Of a stretch of DNA of 64,000 bases, positions 10,657 through 23,012 are shown piece after piece (the stretch's first letter is position 1; each line of letters starts with the position of its first letter). The notes under the pieces were generated by a model. The model did no database searches, was not told where the DNA came from, and was given only the letters and a program-made list of their open reading frames with translations. Made by a program: the position numbers and the translations under genes. The stretch covers positions 1,736,001 to 1,800,000 of the forward strand of contig OY751491.1 of the NCBI GenBank assembly GCA_963565915.1, read 5' to 3'. The DNA comes from Entoloma clypeatum. Lineage: Eukaryota > Basidiomycota > Agaricomycetes > Agaricales > Entolomataceae.

Positions 10657-13600
10657 TCACGGCCCCAAGCCAATACCCCCATGCACCCCGCGCATATGAT
10701 CATACACCCCAACCCCACCAGGGAACGTCTGCATACACACCCAACAGATATGCGTCTTGCACTGCGTGCACGTAACATGATTGCACCCCTCCGCCCGCTC
10801 AATCAGCACCTTGCACCCAGGACACGCCTTCACGTCATTGTTCCGCATCCACTCCTTGAACAACCCATTCCCCCCGTCAGGGTCCGGACACTCAAACCCA
10901 TCGTGTGCCTCGACGTGGCAATTCGGGCAGATCCGCAACAGACACGACGGGCACTGCAACACCGTGTCGTCCCGCCTCGTAGCAGGGCTGCGGTAGATCT
11001 GCGTGCAGTCCGGCGTCGGGCAGTAGTGGAACTCGTCCGGCCGCGCCTGGACGAACGACGTGAACGCAGCGTCGACCAGGGCATCAAAGTCGGGCACGCT
11101 GAGGATCTTGCGCGCAGTGACGAGCGGGATGTGTTCCTTGCATTTGCCTTCGTTGCCTAGACACGACAAGGGGAAACACTTGTTCTCTACCGACGCAGTC
11201 AGGTAGCTGGAAATGCAACCGCGGCACCATCTGTGCCCGCAGTCCAATGTCACAGGCTTCGTCACCTGGTCAAAGCACACCGGGCACGAGGCAATGTTCC
11301 GCTGCTCTCTGAGGCCTTCTTGGTAGCTTTGGCGAACACGCTGTACAGCCTCACAAGCCGCGTCAAACACCGCATCCGGTCCCCGGACCCTGAGCTGCCG
11401 ATTGACCAGATCAAGCATGACGTTGTGTCTCCCAATATCATCTTGCAACTGGATCAGGTGCTTCCCCATGATAAGCCCCATCAGCGGCCCCTCCAAGCCT
11501 ATCATACGCATCTTCTGCGATTGCAACTCCCTGATTTTCGCAACGATGTGCTCTCGTACACGTTGTCGACCCGCCGACCACCCGCGCAGGCGAATCGTGC
11601 GCCGAGGAACGTTCGTCTCAATGATAACGCCAGGGTTGGCACGCTCAGCTTGCTCCAAAAACTGAGCACCAAACTGGAAAGCAAAGAACGGATCCCAGGC
11701 GACTCTAGAATCGACCTTGACCACCTCCCAGTTGAGTATCTTCTCGAATTCCGCCTTGAGTTGACCCAGCTCCTTGGTATCGTCCCCAGAAAGCCTGACG
11801 GAGGAGGGCTTCGGGCCGGGGTTTGAGAATACCGCCATCGTCGTGCGGCGGCGGCATCGTTTCACGGTGCGACAAAGTGCATGGATATCAGGACCCAAGA
11901 TGTTGTACAAGGCAGGCGCGAGCGAAAAAGTCAACGATTGGACATGATCCGCAAAGACGGTCGTTTTCCCAGTAAAGACGGGCTTCCGACCATTGATACG
12001 GTTACGGGCGGCCTTCGCGTCCAAAACCGTAGAATAGTATGCATACGCCGTGACGGTGCCGGCGTTCTTATAAGGAGGGGGTAGGATGTTCAACTCTGGA
12101 ACCTCTGATTTTTCGGTATATAACATTCGCTTGATGCCGTTGGTGGACTGGCTCAGGTTCTGGTAATTCGGCTGGCTCCAAATCACATCGTCGGGATGAT
12201 TGAAGCGCTCCATGTCACCGACATTGGCATCAAGGGGGACGCCGCGGAAACGAACAGTCACAACCCCGGCAACGGGAAGGTCCGTATGGATCGACGCATG
12301 CATATAGTGATCCTTGAACGGAAAACGCGCAGCATCCATTGCTTTCTGTGCTTCTTCCATAGTGGAGTAGCCACAGTACGCGATCTTGCTCGGAGCCTCC
12401 CACCGGATGCGCACAGTGGTGTCCGTAAACATTGTCTTGTTGTTCGGGGCCCCGCTGCTCATCGGAAGATGCGCCGTGATCGTGGAGTTGAATGCCTCGC
12501 TACCGTTCAAAAGGGTACAGGCCTCACGAGCTTCTGCTGGCACCGAGAATCGTGCTCTCACCAGCATGGTCGGCGTCTTCCCTGAGTTGCTGGGCATTCT
12601 TATGTCCTGTACATCTCCAAATCGTCGCAAAAGCCTGGCAACATCATCGGACGTGACATCGTTCGGGATCCTGCTCAGGTACAACCAAGGCGTCTCAAAT
12701 CCGGTGACGACCTCCTGGACGTCGAATCCTGGGCCGATCCTGATTCTGGCGTGGTCCTGAACCTTGAGCGTCCATGAACCACGCGTACCCGAAGTTTGTA
12801 TGTTTGGCTGTGAGGGCTGTAGATCCGATCAGTGTCCACACGAGAGGGCCAAAAAAGAGAACAATCTTACCCAAGTGGCGGCTTTGTTCGGTGGTACAGG
12901 CAATCCCGGAGGTCTCTGTCAAAACGCAATCAACACCAAACTTCCTGGCACGGGAGAGAGAGACCCTCACCAGGGGAGCATCATACTCCAGATCACCGTG
13001 CCGAAACTTGCACGCATACCGAGCCTCACAACGGTTCCGCAACCAATTGTGGCATATCTCCGCATTCTGCGGGTAGGGGCGCATCCCAACTGGGGGGTCA
13101 TTACACACCGAAATAGGCACTTCCGCAGGCGGAGGCACAGGTCTCTGCATTTGAAGTTTTCGTCAGCACATCGAGAGTTGACCACGAGCAGACCTCGTTA
13201 CGCACCGGTAGGTCATATTCTAGATCGTTATGGATATACGGACATTTATATCTGCGGGTACACTCGCCCCGGACTGAGAGGAGGCAGACGTTATTATGGT
13301 TAGGTCGCGGCCGCCAGCCGACGGGTGGGTCCCCGTGATTTATCTCTTTTGGAGTTGGTGTAAAGGTTTCCAGCCGGAGGTCGCGGATTTGGTAAGGTAT
13401 CTGCCGAGGTGCAGGAGGAGGAGCTTCTCCGTATTTTTTGATTCTGTGAGGCTGAAAAACGATCGATTATGAGGCGATATGAAGGGCAGGAGCAGTAATG
13501 ACCTTACTGGAGTGCTATGATAGTCAAGATCATGCGTGTACTCGCAAGCATATCCAAGAGAACACTTGGGGTCCCTACACGGCGTTTGATAAGTTGGCAA

Positions 13601-16047
13601 AGGATATTTAAGTAGCACAGGGCGGTCGTTATCGGTGTTGGGATGGACGAAGGAGCAGGAGGAGCCCAGGTTGCATCGATTGATTAGCCAACCCCGACAG
13701 ATATATTGCGTATCAGGAGGCGGGGGCCTTGGAGGTGCGGTCCTCTTTCTATCCATCAAGCGGACCTGTGTAGTTGTTGTTGTAAGGACTCCATACTCGG
13801 CCCAAAACTGGGGGGTTGATGACACTCACATCGGGCATAGTTGCGGACCGCGTGTGTATGTTATGCACCTCTCTCGGAGCAGGAAATGTCACTCCTAATG
13901 ATGAATTTGTGGAATGATTCGATTTCTGAAGGCGTTATTATCAGATCGGATGGAAAAGGGAATTGGCCAAATAAAAGTTACTTTTATGGAAGATATTGTT
14001 GTGCGGCTAAACTCGGAGCTCGTCACAGATGGTGTATAACTATCTTCTGTTCTTCCGCCATCATCTGCCAGGCTCGTCGAAGGTGAGGGACAATTTCGAG
14101 GAGTTGATGATCCCTATATTAAAGAAAGTTTTATGAATGCCCTCAATGACTTGGGGGAATCACAGAACTCACATTCGCCACAGGCGGTACAGTATCACCG
14201 AGAGATTTCTAGAATGATGCGAATGATTACTCCAGAGTTCAGTAAATCGAAAAGGTAAAAGTTACATTTGTATGCTGCCCATACATTTTCGAATTACATT
14301 TCTTCATAAGGTTGAGTCAGCTGAAGATGATGGAATGAAGGATCGGCAACGTACTGGATCATCATACTCAAGGTCGTTGTGAATATATTGGCAGGCATAC
14401 CCAAGCTCGCATGCTCCTCGTTGCCATGCAAAACACATCGATCGATACCGTGGGCGCTTTATGCCCTGCACAGGATGGTCGTACTGGAGATCCGCATGGA
14501 AATAGCGGCAATTCACACCCAAAGTACAGCTACCTCTGACGTTATCTCGGCAGTAGTAGCGATATTCCATTGATACCGCCTCCTTCAGATCTACATCCAA
14601 AGACGGGGCTCCATCCGCAGATAACGACGGTCCCGTAGCGCCGGCGTGAACCTAACACTGGTGTCAACCAAAGTGGATGAAGTGAATAGATACAAGTACA
14701 TACTGGTTCATCGTACTCAAGGTCTCCATGAGCGTATTTGCAAGCGTAGCTAAGGGTACATTTACCTCGTGCCCATCGAGGACATTCTTTAGAAAATTGC
14801 GGACGTTTAACCCCTTGCACGGGCCGATCGTACTGAAGACCTGGATGAAAATAGCGACAGTTCAACCCTTTGCAGTTCCCCCTCGCACCATCCCGGCAGT
14901 AGGGACGATATTCTATGAGGGGCGACGGTGCTGCTGCCTCTTTCGGATTCGAAGATGAAGAAGATGGGACTTCATCCGAAGAGTACGACGATTCGGTGCT
15001 GGTATAAGCCTGGAAAATGTCATGTCACCCTCAAAGCTGATCGATGTCCGGAGCAAAAAAGAACGCTCACTGTTGTGCTGTCGGAAGGCTCGCCATGGTT
15101 CTCATCCGTCCAGTGCGATTGCACAGTCGGGACTGAGGTGTCTTCTGACGCATCGTGAGAAACGGCGCTATTGTGGCTTATAGACGCCGGCGAAAGGCTG
15201 GTACAGGGCTTGTTAGATATGAGACTCGATACCCGGCTGGTTGACGCCGAGGCGTCAACTGTGCCAGGTTTCTTGGCCTGCGTGAATACAGTTCATGATT
15301 ACTGCGTCTTCCAAGTTAAAAAGAGAAGAATAGCGTACGTGCACGGTAGCATCCCCTGTTTTGGACGCAAGATCCAGCGAAAACGTCCGTGGTGGGAGCT
15401 TAACGAGGAAGGGTTGTGGAGCGGGCACGGCCGGCCGGTTTTTGCGTTGGGACTTGCGAGATGTGGGGCGACCGGCGTCAGAGACAGTGGGGATCTCTGG
15501 CGTGGGTGCCTGGTTGGGTACAGGCGGCTCTGTTGTCACGGCCTATGGAGCGCATCAGAAAGACCTGAGTAACAAAACCGTCGAAATTGGGGATCGTGGA
15601 AAAAGGCAGAATGCGACAGGAACAAAGTGGTCTGTCGAATCTAGCTCTACATTGGAATTGGGGGAGAAGCCAGAAATGGTGGGGATAGACATAACGAGAC
15701 CGAGCAAGTTGGACATACCTTGACGGGGGAGTCTGGTGACTTGGGAAGAGAAACAGTAAAAACACATTGCTCTCTTGTCTGGAAAGAAATCAGATGCGGA
15801 GAGAACGATCACTGTGCTCACCACATACCGAATTATCTAGCCGTGCTGCGGCTTTCCCCTTGGCTCGTTTCTTCTTCGCCAAAGGCTTCCTGTCGTCTAC
15901 AGTAGGTTCTGTGCTATCCTTGGAGGTTTTGGCTTGTGGCTCGGCTTGGATTGGGGTCGAGGAAGTACTGGTAGTCGGTTGGGGTTGAGGAGCACTCCCC
16001 TGAGGCATTTGCCGTTGAGGACGATTTTTCTTGGTTATTCCGGGCAT
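10657..16047 (-). CDS. RBR-type E3 ubiquitin ligase with RRM-like domain and eight CCCH zinc fingers, 1480 aa
   Basis: Fourteen exons: 16047-15829, 15778-15719, 15542-15339, 15277-15071, 15009-14704, 14651-14355, 14208-14173, 14113-13982, 13925-13869, 13807-13508, 13451-13206, 13144-12971, 12915-12871 and 12816-10657; total 4443 nt. Every intron is phase 0. Residues 1-230 are basic/low-complexity. Eight CCCH fingers (mostly C-x7-C-x5-C-x3-H; one has x4) lie in residues about 265-745, two each in exons 5, 6 and 10 and one each in exons 11 and 12. The last exon holds an RRM-like fold (WLYLSRIPNDVTSDDVARLL, about 803-865) and a KH/R3H-like region. RING1 starts at about 1272 (CPVCFDQ), then IBR, then RING2 at about 1426 with the likely catalytic Cys about 1444 in GCNHVTC. 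By family it would pass ubiquitin through a Cys thioester. The fingers and RRM suggest an RNA-bound ligase; the targets are unknown. Confidence 0.88.
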
Positions 16048-16255
16048 CGGATACGTAATTACTGCGCGGGCACGCTGCAGGACAGAACGGAACGAGGAGG
16101 ATAGACAGGGGGAGGCTCAAGATGATGGTGGTAACAAGCGAAGGAGAGTCATCCTCGGCACGTGTTCACTGATCCAGCCCTCTCCCCCACCAACAAGTTG
16201 CGTTCTTCCCCCCCTCCCCCCCTGCAAGAACTGACATCCATCACTTGTTGCGCAG
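16048..16255. promoter_or_regulatory. Short divergent promoter, RBR ligase / CK2 beta
   Basis: About 200 bp separates the start codon of the minus-strand ubiquitin ligase from the first recognisable coding sequence of the plus-strand CK2 beta gene. The unresolved first codons of CK2 beta probably lie here too. No clear TATA box. Confidence 0.5.
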
Positions 16256-17325
16256 TGGACGATGCCTCGACGGGCTCAGACTCAGAATACTCAAGGTGAG
16301 TAACGTATCCGCCTCGTGCACGAGATGTAATCAAGACCCGATACCTGTAGCACCGTATGCCTTTCCATCGGTTTTTGCTCTCCAATCATAACGCAACTCT
16401 AGTGGATATCGTGGTTCTTGTCATCAAAGGGGAACGAATACTTTTGCGAGGTCGATGAAGATTTCATCCTCGACCGCTTCAACTTGACGGGATTGAACAA
16501 CGAGGTCTCTAATTATACCCAGGCCCTTGACCTCATCACGGATAACCTTGGTGAGTGGAAGGGCATGACAAGTCTTCCATCGTGCTGATCTCAATATAGA
16601 CGAAGAAATACAAGACGAGTTACGGGGTTCTCTCGACGTCCAAGCACGATTGCTCTACGGCCTCATCCACGCCAGATGGATCGTGACCGCACGAGGACTC
16701 CAAAAAATGGTAAAACAGCCATCCTCAGCTACCCACCCATCTAACGCCTGTCCAAAACAGCTTGAAAAATACAAACGAGCCGACTTTGGCCGCTGCCCGC
16801 GCGTGCTATGCTCCCAACAACCCCTCCTCCCCGTCGGCCTCACCGACATACCCTACGAAAAGTCCGTCAAGCTCTACTGCGGCCGCTGCGAAGACCTCTA
16901 CTCGCCCAAGTCCACCCGGCACGGCTCCATCGACGGCGCGTACTTTGGGACAACGTTCCCCCACCTGCTGTTCCTCGTCTACCCAAACCTCATCCCGCCC
17001 AAGAGCGGGCCCGTCGACTTTGGGTCGGGGTCGGCAGCCAAGGAGGGCGATGGAAAGGGTAGGAGGAGGGTGAGGGAGGAGCAGGAGATGGTGCATGCCG
17101 AGGGCGTCGGGGAGACGATCAGCACCGCGAGCGTGGCCCTCAAGGCGGATAGGTATCGGCCGAGGATATATGGATTCCAGTTGAACGAGATTGCGAAACT
17201 ACAGAGGTGGCAGGAGGCTGTGAGGGATAGGTGAGTTTTCTTGGGTTGGGTTAACATCATTCATCTGACGACTTGCTTTTAGGCAAGTCGCGCGTTTGGA
17301 AGCACTGGAACCTCATCAACATTGA
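16256..17325 (+). CDS. CKB: Casein kinase II regulatory (beta) subunit
   Basis: Recognisable exons: from about 16256 (acidic STGSDSEYS segment), 16403-16550, 16600-16709, 16761-17230 and 17283-17325. The product has the CK2-beta order: [29 protein letters not shown], an acidic loop, [11 protein letters not shown], then a zinc-binding site CPRVLC...YCGRC (C-x4-C and C-x2-C), then the dimer segment [14 protein letters not shown]2 beta dimerises through this zinc site and docks the catalytic subunits (family knowledge). An Ala/Gly/Lys-rich insert lies near residue 190 and the end is [10 protein letters not shown]. The 5' end is unresolved. The acceptor at 16255 could complete a split ATG, and linking the acidic exon (donor after 16299) to 16403 in frame needs an extra piece; a 4-nt CACC exon near 16350 would work. 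Confidence 0.85.
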
Positions 17326-17530
17326 TTCCGGAGGCTGCTCTATATCGACGACCGCTCAATTGTCATGTAGACAGCAATTGAACGTTTGTGTGACATCTAT
17401 CAGTCATCTCCCAATGTACTTTCTCTTGCCTTTGAAGCATCGACAACACCCGGAGTGACGATTATTACCGAAATGTACCCCCAAATTAATACATGGTTTG
17501 CAGAATAAAACAGAGCGATGAACATGAAGC

Positions 17531-20001
17531 TTAGAAACAGGGTCGACAAAGATGGTCTGGTATCCGAGAAACACGATCACAGCCACGAAGGTACCGAGGA
17601 CCAATACGACGATCGAGAGCAACCACTGATTGCTTTCGGATCAAAGGAGCGGGAGAACAGCATTCTTGATCTTCAAGTTGCTGCTTGGTTGAGCTGAAAC
17701 ATGAACCGATAGTTAGTCGCAATCGCGGCGCGTATAACATGGTCTGGAAGGGCCGATGAACATACGAAGTCGTTGAAGAGATGGTGGGTTGTGCTACGTT
17801 GGTGTAGTTCCTGGATGAGAGAGCGAGAATGAAGATCGTCTACAGAAGTCGAGTTGAAAGTTGAGGTGGCCATTGAAACATGGCTGGTCAAAGCAACATT
17901 GACGCACGACAATTCCCGAGAAAGCTGCGCGAAATACAGAGGCGATGAGACTCCAAATCCACAGCAGAAATCGAAAAATCGCCAAGTGACTGAAGTAATC
18001 CAGTGATGACGGGTCGACTGCAACCGCATAAAATAACTTTGAGTCGAGCTGGGAGTCGCCAAACAGATAGAAAGAACCTTTGAGAACAACTTCTAATATT
18101 CTCGTCAATCTGAGGAGGAGCCACGACGAGAGACCACTATGATCTGGATTATTATAAGAGAGCGTTCGCTGAATGAATGCGTCGGATGCATTGTTTATCT
18201 TCTCCAGCTCGGCATGTGCCACCTGCGTCAAGCCTGAAATCGTCTCGGTGAGTTGATCAGCAGATACCGAGGCCAGGTGCTGCTTCTCAGCCAGAAGCTG
18301 TGCCTGATCGATTGAGTGATTCAAGGAGTGGGCGGCGTCATAAGCCGTCGTCGTCAAATGCATGATTGACTGTGAAGAAGGGCTTAGTTTCAACTACGGT
18401 TGATGACTGACGACATACTTGAGCTAAATGATGAACCTCTTCACCGAAAGACGTCCATCGTGCTTGTATTTCAGCCTAGGGCCGAATGACAAGAGAATGC
18501 ATTCGTAGCGAGACAGCGCTCACAGTGATGTCCAGAGATTTCTGGGTATGGACTTGTAAGTAGGCCATTACTGAATCTATGTGACGGATAAGTGAATCTT
18601 CCATTATAGGAACAATAGCCCGAAGGTCTGCCGCGTGCTTCTTCAACCTTGAGAAGGTCAACACTCCACGGTATGGCACAAGGACACAAACGTGTTGTGA
18701 GGCCTGTTCGAGTGCCAATGATGTCTGCAATGTGAATTATCATCAATACTTAACGAGAAGATGTCGGAAGGCATGACATACTTGGCGAAGAATGTGCGAG
18801 TCTCGAACTTCTTGTCCGCGTTGGATATTATCGAAAGCCACTTTGAAGAGAGTCAATTTCTAGTCAAATGATCAGCCAAGAGGAGAGCAAGGCCATTAGA
18901 TAAGGCACATCGTCGAAGTCCTTGTCTAGGGAAGAAGTCAGTTGAGTAGTGCTGGTTCCAATACTTGCCGCCGCCGTCTGGATCTGCGCGATGGAACCTC
19001 GCAGACCCTAAGAATTTCTCAATGATATCGCAAGAAGGGTAAGGAGGGGGTAGCATACAGTGAGGTGCATTTCCCAGGTCTGGATGTTCTTCTGGAGAGC
19101 TTTCTCGCGAACAATTAGGAAACGGAGAAAGGCCGTTTTTTCCAGCGTTGCGTTGCGATATATGTCTCGGGCCATGTCTGAATAAAAAACACCATTTCAA
19201 AGGGCAGGCTAGAGAAGAAAAGACAGCATACCGATATCGTTCCATCTGCGAAAGGCAAAACACAACTGAGCTGCTCAAGAATCGGCGAGGCACCGAAGCA
19301 GGTTGAAGAAAGATACATACGAACTTCCCGAAGGTATCCCGAATAGCTTGACCAGAACTGCGCACTCCGAGAGAGAGCGCTGAAAGAAAACAGTTTGTCA
19401 GCATATGCATATGTGCGAACAAAAGTGTGGCCACTCGCTCAACGCATTCAGCTTGACGTCCACGAGATGGATGCCGGGAAATGGCAGTGTCAAACGCAAA
19501 CGGAGCGCATTCGAGGGGTGTGGAATGGTGCTTAGCCGTTGCTAATTCACATAGAGTCATTGAAATTGCAGCTATATGCGCGTTGATTCAAACAGATCAA
19601 AGTGCTCGAGGATGTACTGACCGTGAACGCGTTCATCTTCGTTCATATCCAGCTGGCTGCAACGTGTGCGAATGAGAGTGGAAGCTCGGTGGAAACAATC
19701 TGGTCGTCGCGCGTATTTATCGAGAGAATCTGGTTTTCATAGCGTCACGTCGGCACAGTCTATTCGGAACGCGCATGAAGCACCTTGGCTGAGAAAAAGA
19801 CTGCTTATCTCTTCCGGAGTGAGTAATTGAGCTGGTGGATCGTAGAATCAGAGAAAAAGGACGCGAAGACTGCCAGTGACCTATGCTTGAATCTTGCCCC
19901 ACTGGTTGAGGTGTACTTTTCATGATTTCCCTCGACCAGAAGAGAGCATGGGATGGATACGCCAGAGAGGAGAGGAAAAAGAATGGACGACAGAAGAGCA
20001 T
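17531..20001 (-). CDS. KAR5: KAR5/THT1-like nuclear fusion (karyogamy) protein, 587 aa
   Basis: Fourteen exons: 20001-19881, 19831-19784, 19729-19622, 19571-19439, 19379-19321, 19273-19232, 19177-19059, 19007-18909, 18859-18782, 18724-18524, 18475-18419, 18369-17908, 17839-17766 and 17693-17531; total 1764 nt. It starts with a signal peptide (MLFCRPFFFLSSLAYPSHA). A cysteine-containing luminal domain follows (DCFHRASTLIRTRCSQL, then ISMTLCELATA, ECVDALSRSAQFW, QLCFAFRRWNDI). A long coiled-coil region and C-terminal membrane segments (about 480-518) come next, then a basic tail (SRIPDHL). The spaced Cys motifs and layout are those of Kar5/Tht1, ER/nuclear-envelope proteins needed for fusion of nuclei after mating (family knowledge). 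The fourth intron (19438-19380) uses a GC donor. Confidence 0.78.
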
Positions 20002-20762
20002 ATTGAGGTAATGGAGGAGAGAAAGTCGTCTGCCGCCAATCCGGCCTCAGTAAAAAGGCCGTGTACACTGTAGGCAGTATACAAGATGAATATCGTGCGA
20101 ATTTCCAGCTAAATGCGAAATTATAGGCGGTTGAAAACAAAACAATATCTAGGGCGGGGCTAGAACTCAAGTCCTCGATGGCCCAAATTGGTAATGATGG
20201 ATTGCGCTGTCAGCAATGGTGAGCCGGCAACGTAAGGAAGTAACCCTTCGGAGTCCCAAAACCAACCCCGCCCTATGTCCTGTTTTGTTCCCAACCGCCT
20301 ATCATTTCGCATTTAGCTGTCAGTGCTGTTTCGAAAAATTTACATGATACAGCAATTGCAGTTATTTGGTCGCACTTACGGGGGATCGTAAGTGTAGAAT
20401 GCCAAACAGCTTCGGATGATGGTGGATCGCGAAAGGGTTCATAACGATACTACTGTGATAGTACTAAGATATCTAGGACTCATGCATATCGAGGAATATG
20501 TACAATGAAGGGGGCGTTCAGACACTTGATACAGGTGGGTGCGTGATGAGTCAACAGTATGATATGAAAAAGGGTTCCGGTGTGTTGATAAAGGAAAGAA
20601 GTGTGATGAACATTGATATCGTGATGTCATAATGTAAATAATTAAGAATTTGAGATGAAGCGAACGCCGTGGTGACTGAGAACTCCAAACTCAATTTTCG
20701 AAAGAAAGCTGGTACCAACCAAGGTGAGATGATAGATAAAATAAGTTAGTGAAATAAATAAA
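20002..20762. other. Intergenic with MITE-like element
   Basis: Between the KAR5 start and the 3' end of the next minus-strand gene. Apart from the inverted-repeat element at 20106-20319, no gene is visible. Confidence 0.5.
20106..20319. mobile_element. MITE-like inverted-repeat element, about 214 bp
   Basis: Imperfect terminal inverted repeats of about 54 bp: 20106-20160 (CAGCTAAATGCG ... AGGGCGGGGC) and 20266-20319 (CCCCGCCCT ... CGCATTTAGCTG). They flank about 105 bp of non-coding sequence. There is no open frame, and no target duplication is obvious. The structure fits a small non-autonomous DNA transposon. Confidence 0.65.
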
Positions 20763-21901
20763 CTAGGGATGATCTGTGTCTGTGCGCACCCTGCGACTGG
20801 TGGAGCCGGAATTAGCCTGCTGCTCCCAGTAAGCTGGGCCTTCTCCCTCGACCCAGTCGCCAGTGTTGGGATCCCGTTCGAAGTCACCATCCTGGTACGC
20901 ATATCTCTTCTTCAGTAACTTCAGCAGGGCGTTGCGTAGTGCGGGGTCCATTCTGACGTTCTCGCCTGGATGGTAATTCCCGATCCCATGGCGAGCCAGG
21001 CTCTCCTCAAAAAGAGCCTCCTCATGTGTGCAACCACAATTGAGGAAGCCCAACGGGGCGTTTCGAGGGGGATACGCTCGTCGTTCACGGCGAGAGTCGT
21101 GCCATGCACAGAGAGCATTTCCTGCCCGGTTGAAGGAGCAAAAGACACGCCTCCGGGCCTCAGTACGGGCTCTCCAAGACGACAGAAAGGACGAAGATGA
21201 CGGCGGCGTAGGGAGGGTGTTGGACGCGGCGGCGGCATTGCCCGACCTCGGCGTCGTCTCAAGCGCTGCACGATTTTTGGAGCATTCAGCCTCGAGTGCT
21301 CGTACCTTTCGGCGGAGGTGATGTATTTCGGCTCGAAGTTGCTCTTCGGACGAAACTGATGACGAACGGTGGCGCACCAGAGGGTGGACGGCACCGATTG
21401 CTTGCGGGGCTGCATTATAATGGTCATTGCCGAACCCCGAGCCGGACGGAGAGGAATCAGTGGATGACGCGCGATGGCCGGAGAAATTCGGGTCATGATA
21501 TGAGAAATTGCTAGAAGATGGTGGAAAGGATATATGTCCGGCATCGGTGAATCCTACATGCTGCGAAGGGATATGCATCTGTTGAAAATGCATCGAAGAG
21601 GATGGATTCCAATCAGATCCGTCATATGCAAGGCGGGAAAGTGAAGGTTGGGGATGACGCGAAGTGAAGTTTAGATCTCCCATCGCTCCAGCAAGACTGG
21701 AAGAGTTGGAGTGAGCTGAAGATGGTCTTCTGTCTGGCGTTCGACCAAGAAAGACATCCTATTGAATAATAAAAAAGAGGACGTTAACTAAGCTCCTATG
21801 AATTTCGAAGCTTGACTTGCATGAATATATTGTTGGCCTGTGATAACCCAGGTGTCAGTATCGGTGGATCGATTCGGTGCCGGGGGCGGCGTACCGGACA
21901 T
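20763..21901 (-). CDS. Conserved-looking basidiomycete protein of unknown function, 358 aa
   Basis: Two exons: 21901-21821 and 21758-20763, total 1077 nt. They join across a GC-AG intron whose donor GCAAGT is the consensus for such introns; no GT donor in the region keeps the frame. The N-terminal half is Ser/Pro-rich, followed by a short coiled coil (SEEQLRAEIHHLRRKVRALE, about 140-160). The C-terminal 130 residues look folded and contain clustered Cys/His (FCSFNRAGNALCAWHDSRRE, LNCGCTHEEALFEESLARHG), ending with LLKKRYAYQDGDFERDP. I do not recognise the domain. A TATATAAG-like box lies at about 22012, some 110 bp upstream of the start. Confidence 0.72.
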
Positions 21902-23012
21902 CCTGTCAGACAGAGTGAGATAGTTTGAGTGTCCGGTGATAGAATACTACTGGGAGGGTGCAATAGGTGGATGTGCGATGTGATATGTGTAGTAACATGT
22001 GCGCCTCTATATAAGCGTGAATCATCCTGCTAGATAAAGGGCGGTGCAAGGTCGTGGGTGAAGGTGGGAGAGATGCGCCATTATTCGGTAAGTAAAACAC
22101 CATCAAGTTTTCGTTGGGATTGTGTTGCGAAGGAGAACGTGTGCCAGTGCCAGGACATGGCGACTGCAGATTACAAAGAGACACGACCGGCTGTACTCCC
22201 CGTTGAGATGATGGAGTCTCGAAAGTCGTAGGTGATGATGACGATGAGGCGCGGGGTACGTACGTAACAATTAGCGCACAGCAATAACTGTTGCGGAATT
22301 GATGCCAGTTTTGATCAAGCAGATGTTCCTAAAAAAAGAGCGATTGGGTCGGTGTGAAAGTTATTGGCTACTGTAGGCAAAGTTTTCGGAATGTAACATA
22401 TATCTTAGTTTTATGATTCATCATAAAACTTCGGAGAGTTCAATCCTCTCCCGAACATTTAGATTCCGGGCTGTGTTTCGTCTAAGCAGCACATTTGAAA
22501 CATTCAAACAGGCCTAGGAACAAGCAGCAGAGCCGGAAGATCTGTTGTCTCTACATATACAATCTGCATGCTGGACCTGCAGGGGAGGATAGTCGTTCCA
22601 ATGCCGCGTAACTTACCGCTGCAATTGTTCACTGATTCGCCTAAGTATATTTCAAATTTCATGTGTAACGACAAGACCTCTAATTCAGATATTTGAAGAA
22701 GTTCTTGAATACCCAGGTTTGTAACGTACCCGGTACCCAAAGTACGAAATCTGGAAACTTATAAGTAGACCATCCAGTATAAAGGCGTAGACTTGTGACA
22801 AATTCTTTCCGTCGACTTGAACATACAGGACAGGTTCAAGCTGCTTTCAAGAGTGTGGTTATCTGACCCTGTTGTTGCGCGAGTTTGCTGGGTTTCCCGT
22901 TTGCGTAAGCAACGTTTCACCACCCGAAGTTCCATTATCCGACTCGTTGTGTTCATAACGGATAATATCTTTCCAGGGCTTACCCTTGACTGCTATATTG
23001 CTGTATTTATGG
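21902..23012. other. Intergenic, no gene recognised
   Basis: Contains the promoter side of the preceding minus-strand gene (TATA-like string about 22012) and the 3' flank of SOM1. A hairpin near 22432-22450 looks like a tRNA T-arm, but a full cloverleaf cannot be drawn. Confidence 0.5.

Noticed and set aside
22432..22460. tRNA-like T-arm hairpin (GGAGAG-TTCAATC-CTCTCC) with a possible upstream acceptor half
   Set aside because: The anticodon and D arms cannot be folded into a cloverleaf, and the acceptor pairing has mismatches. At most a decayed organelle-type tRNA fragment.
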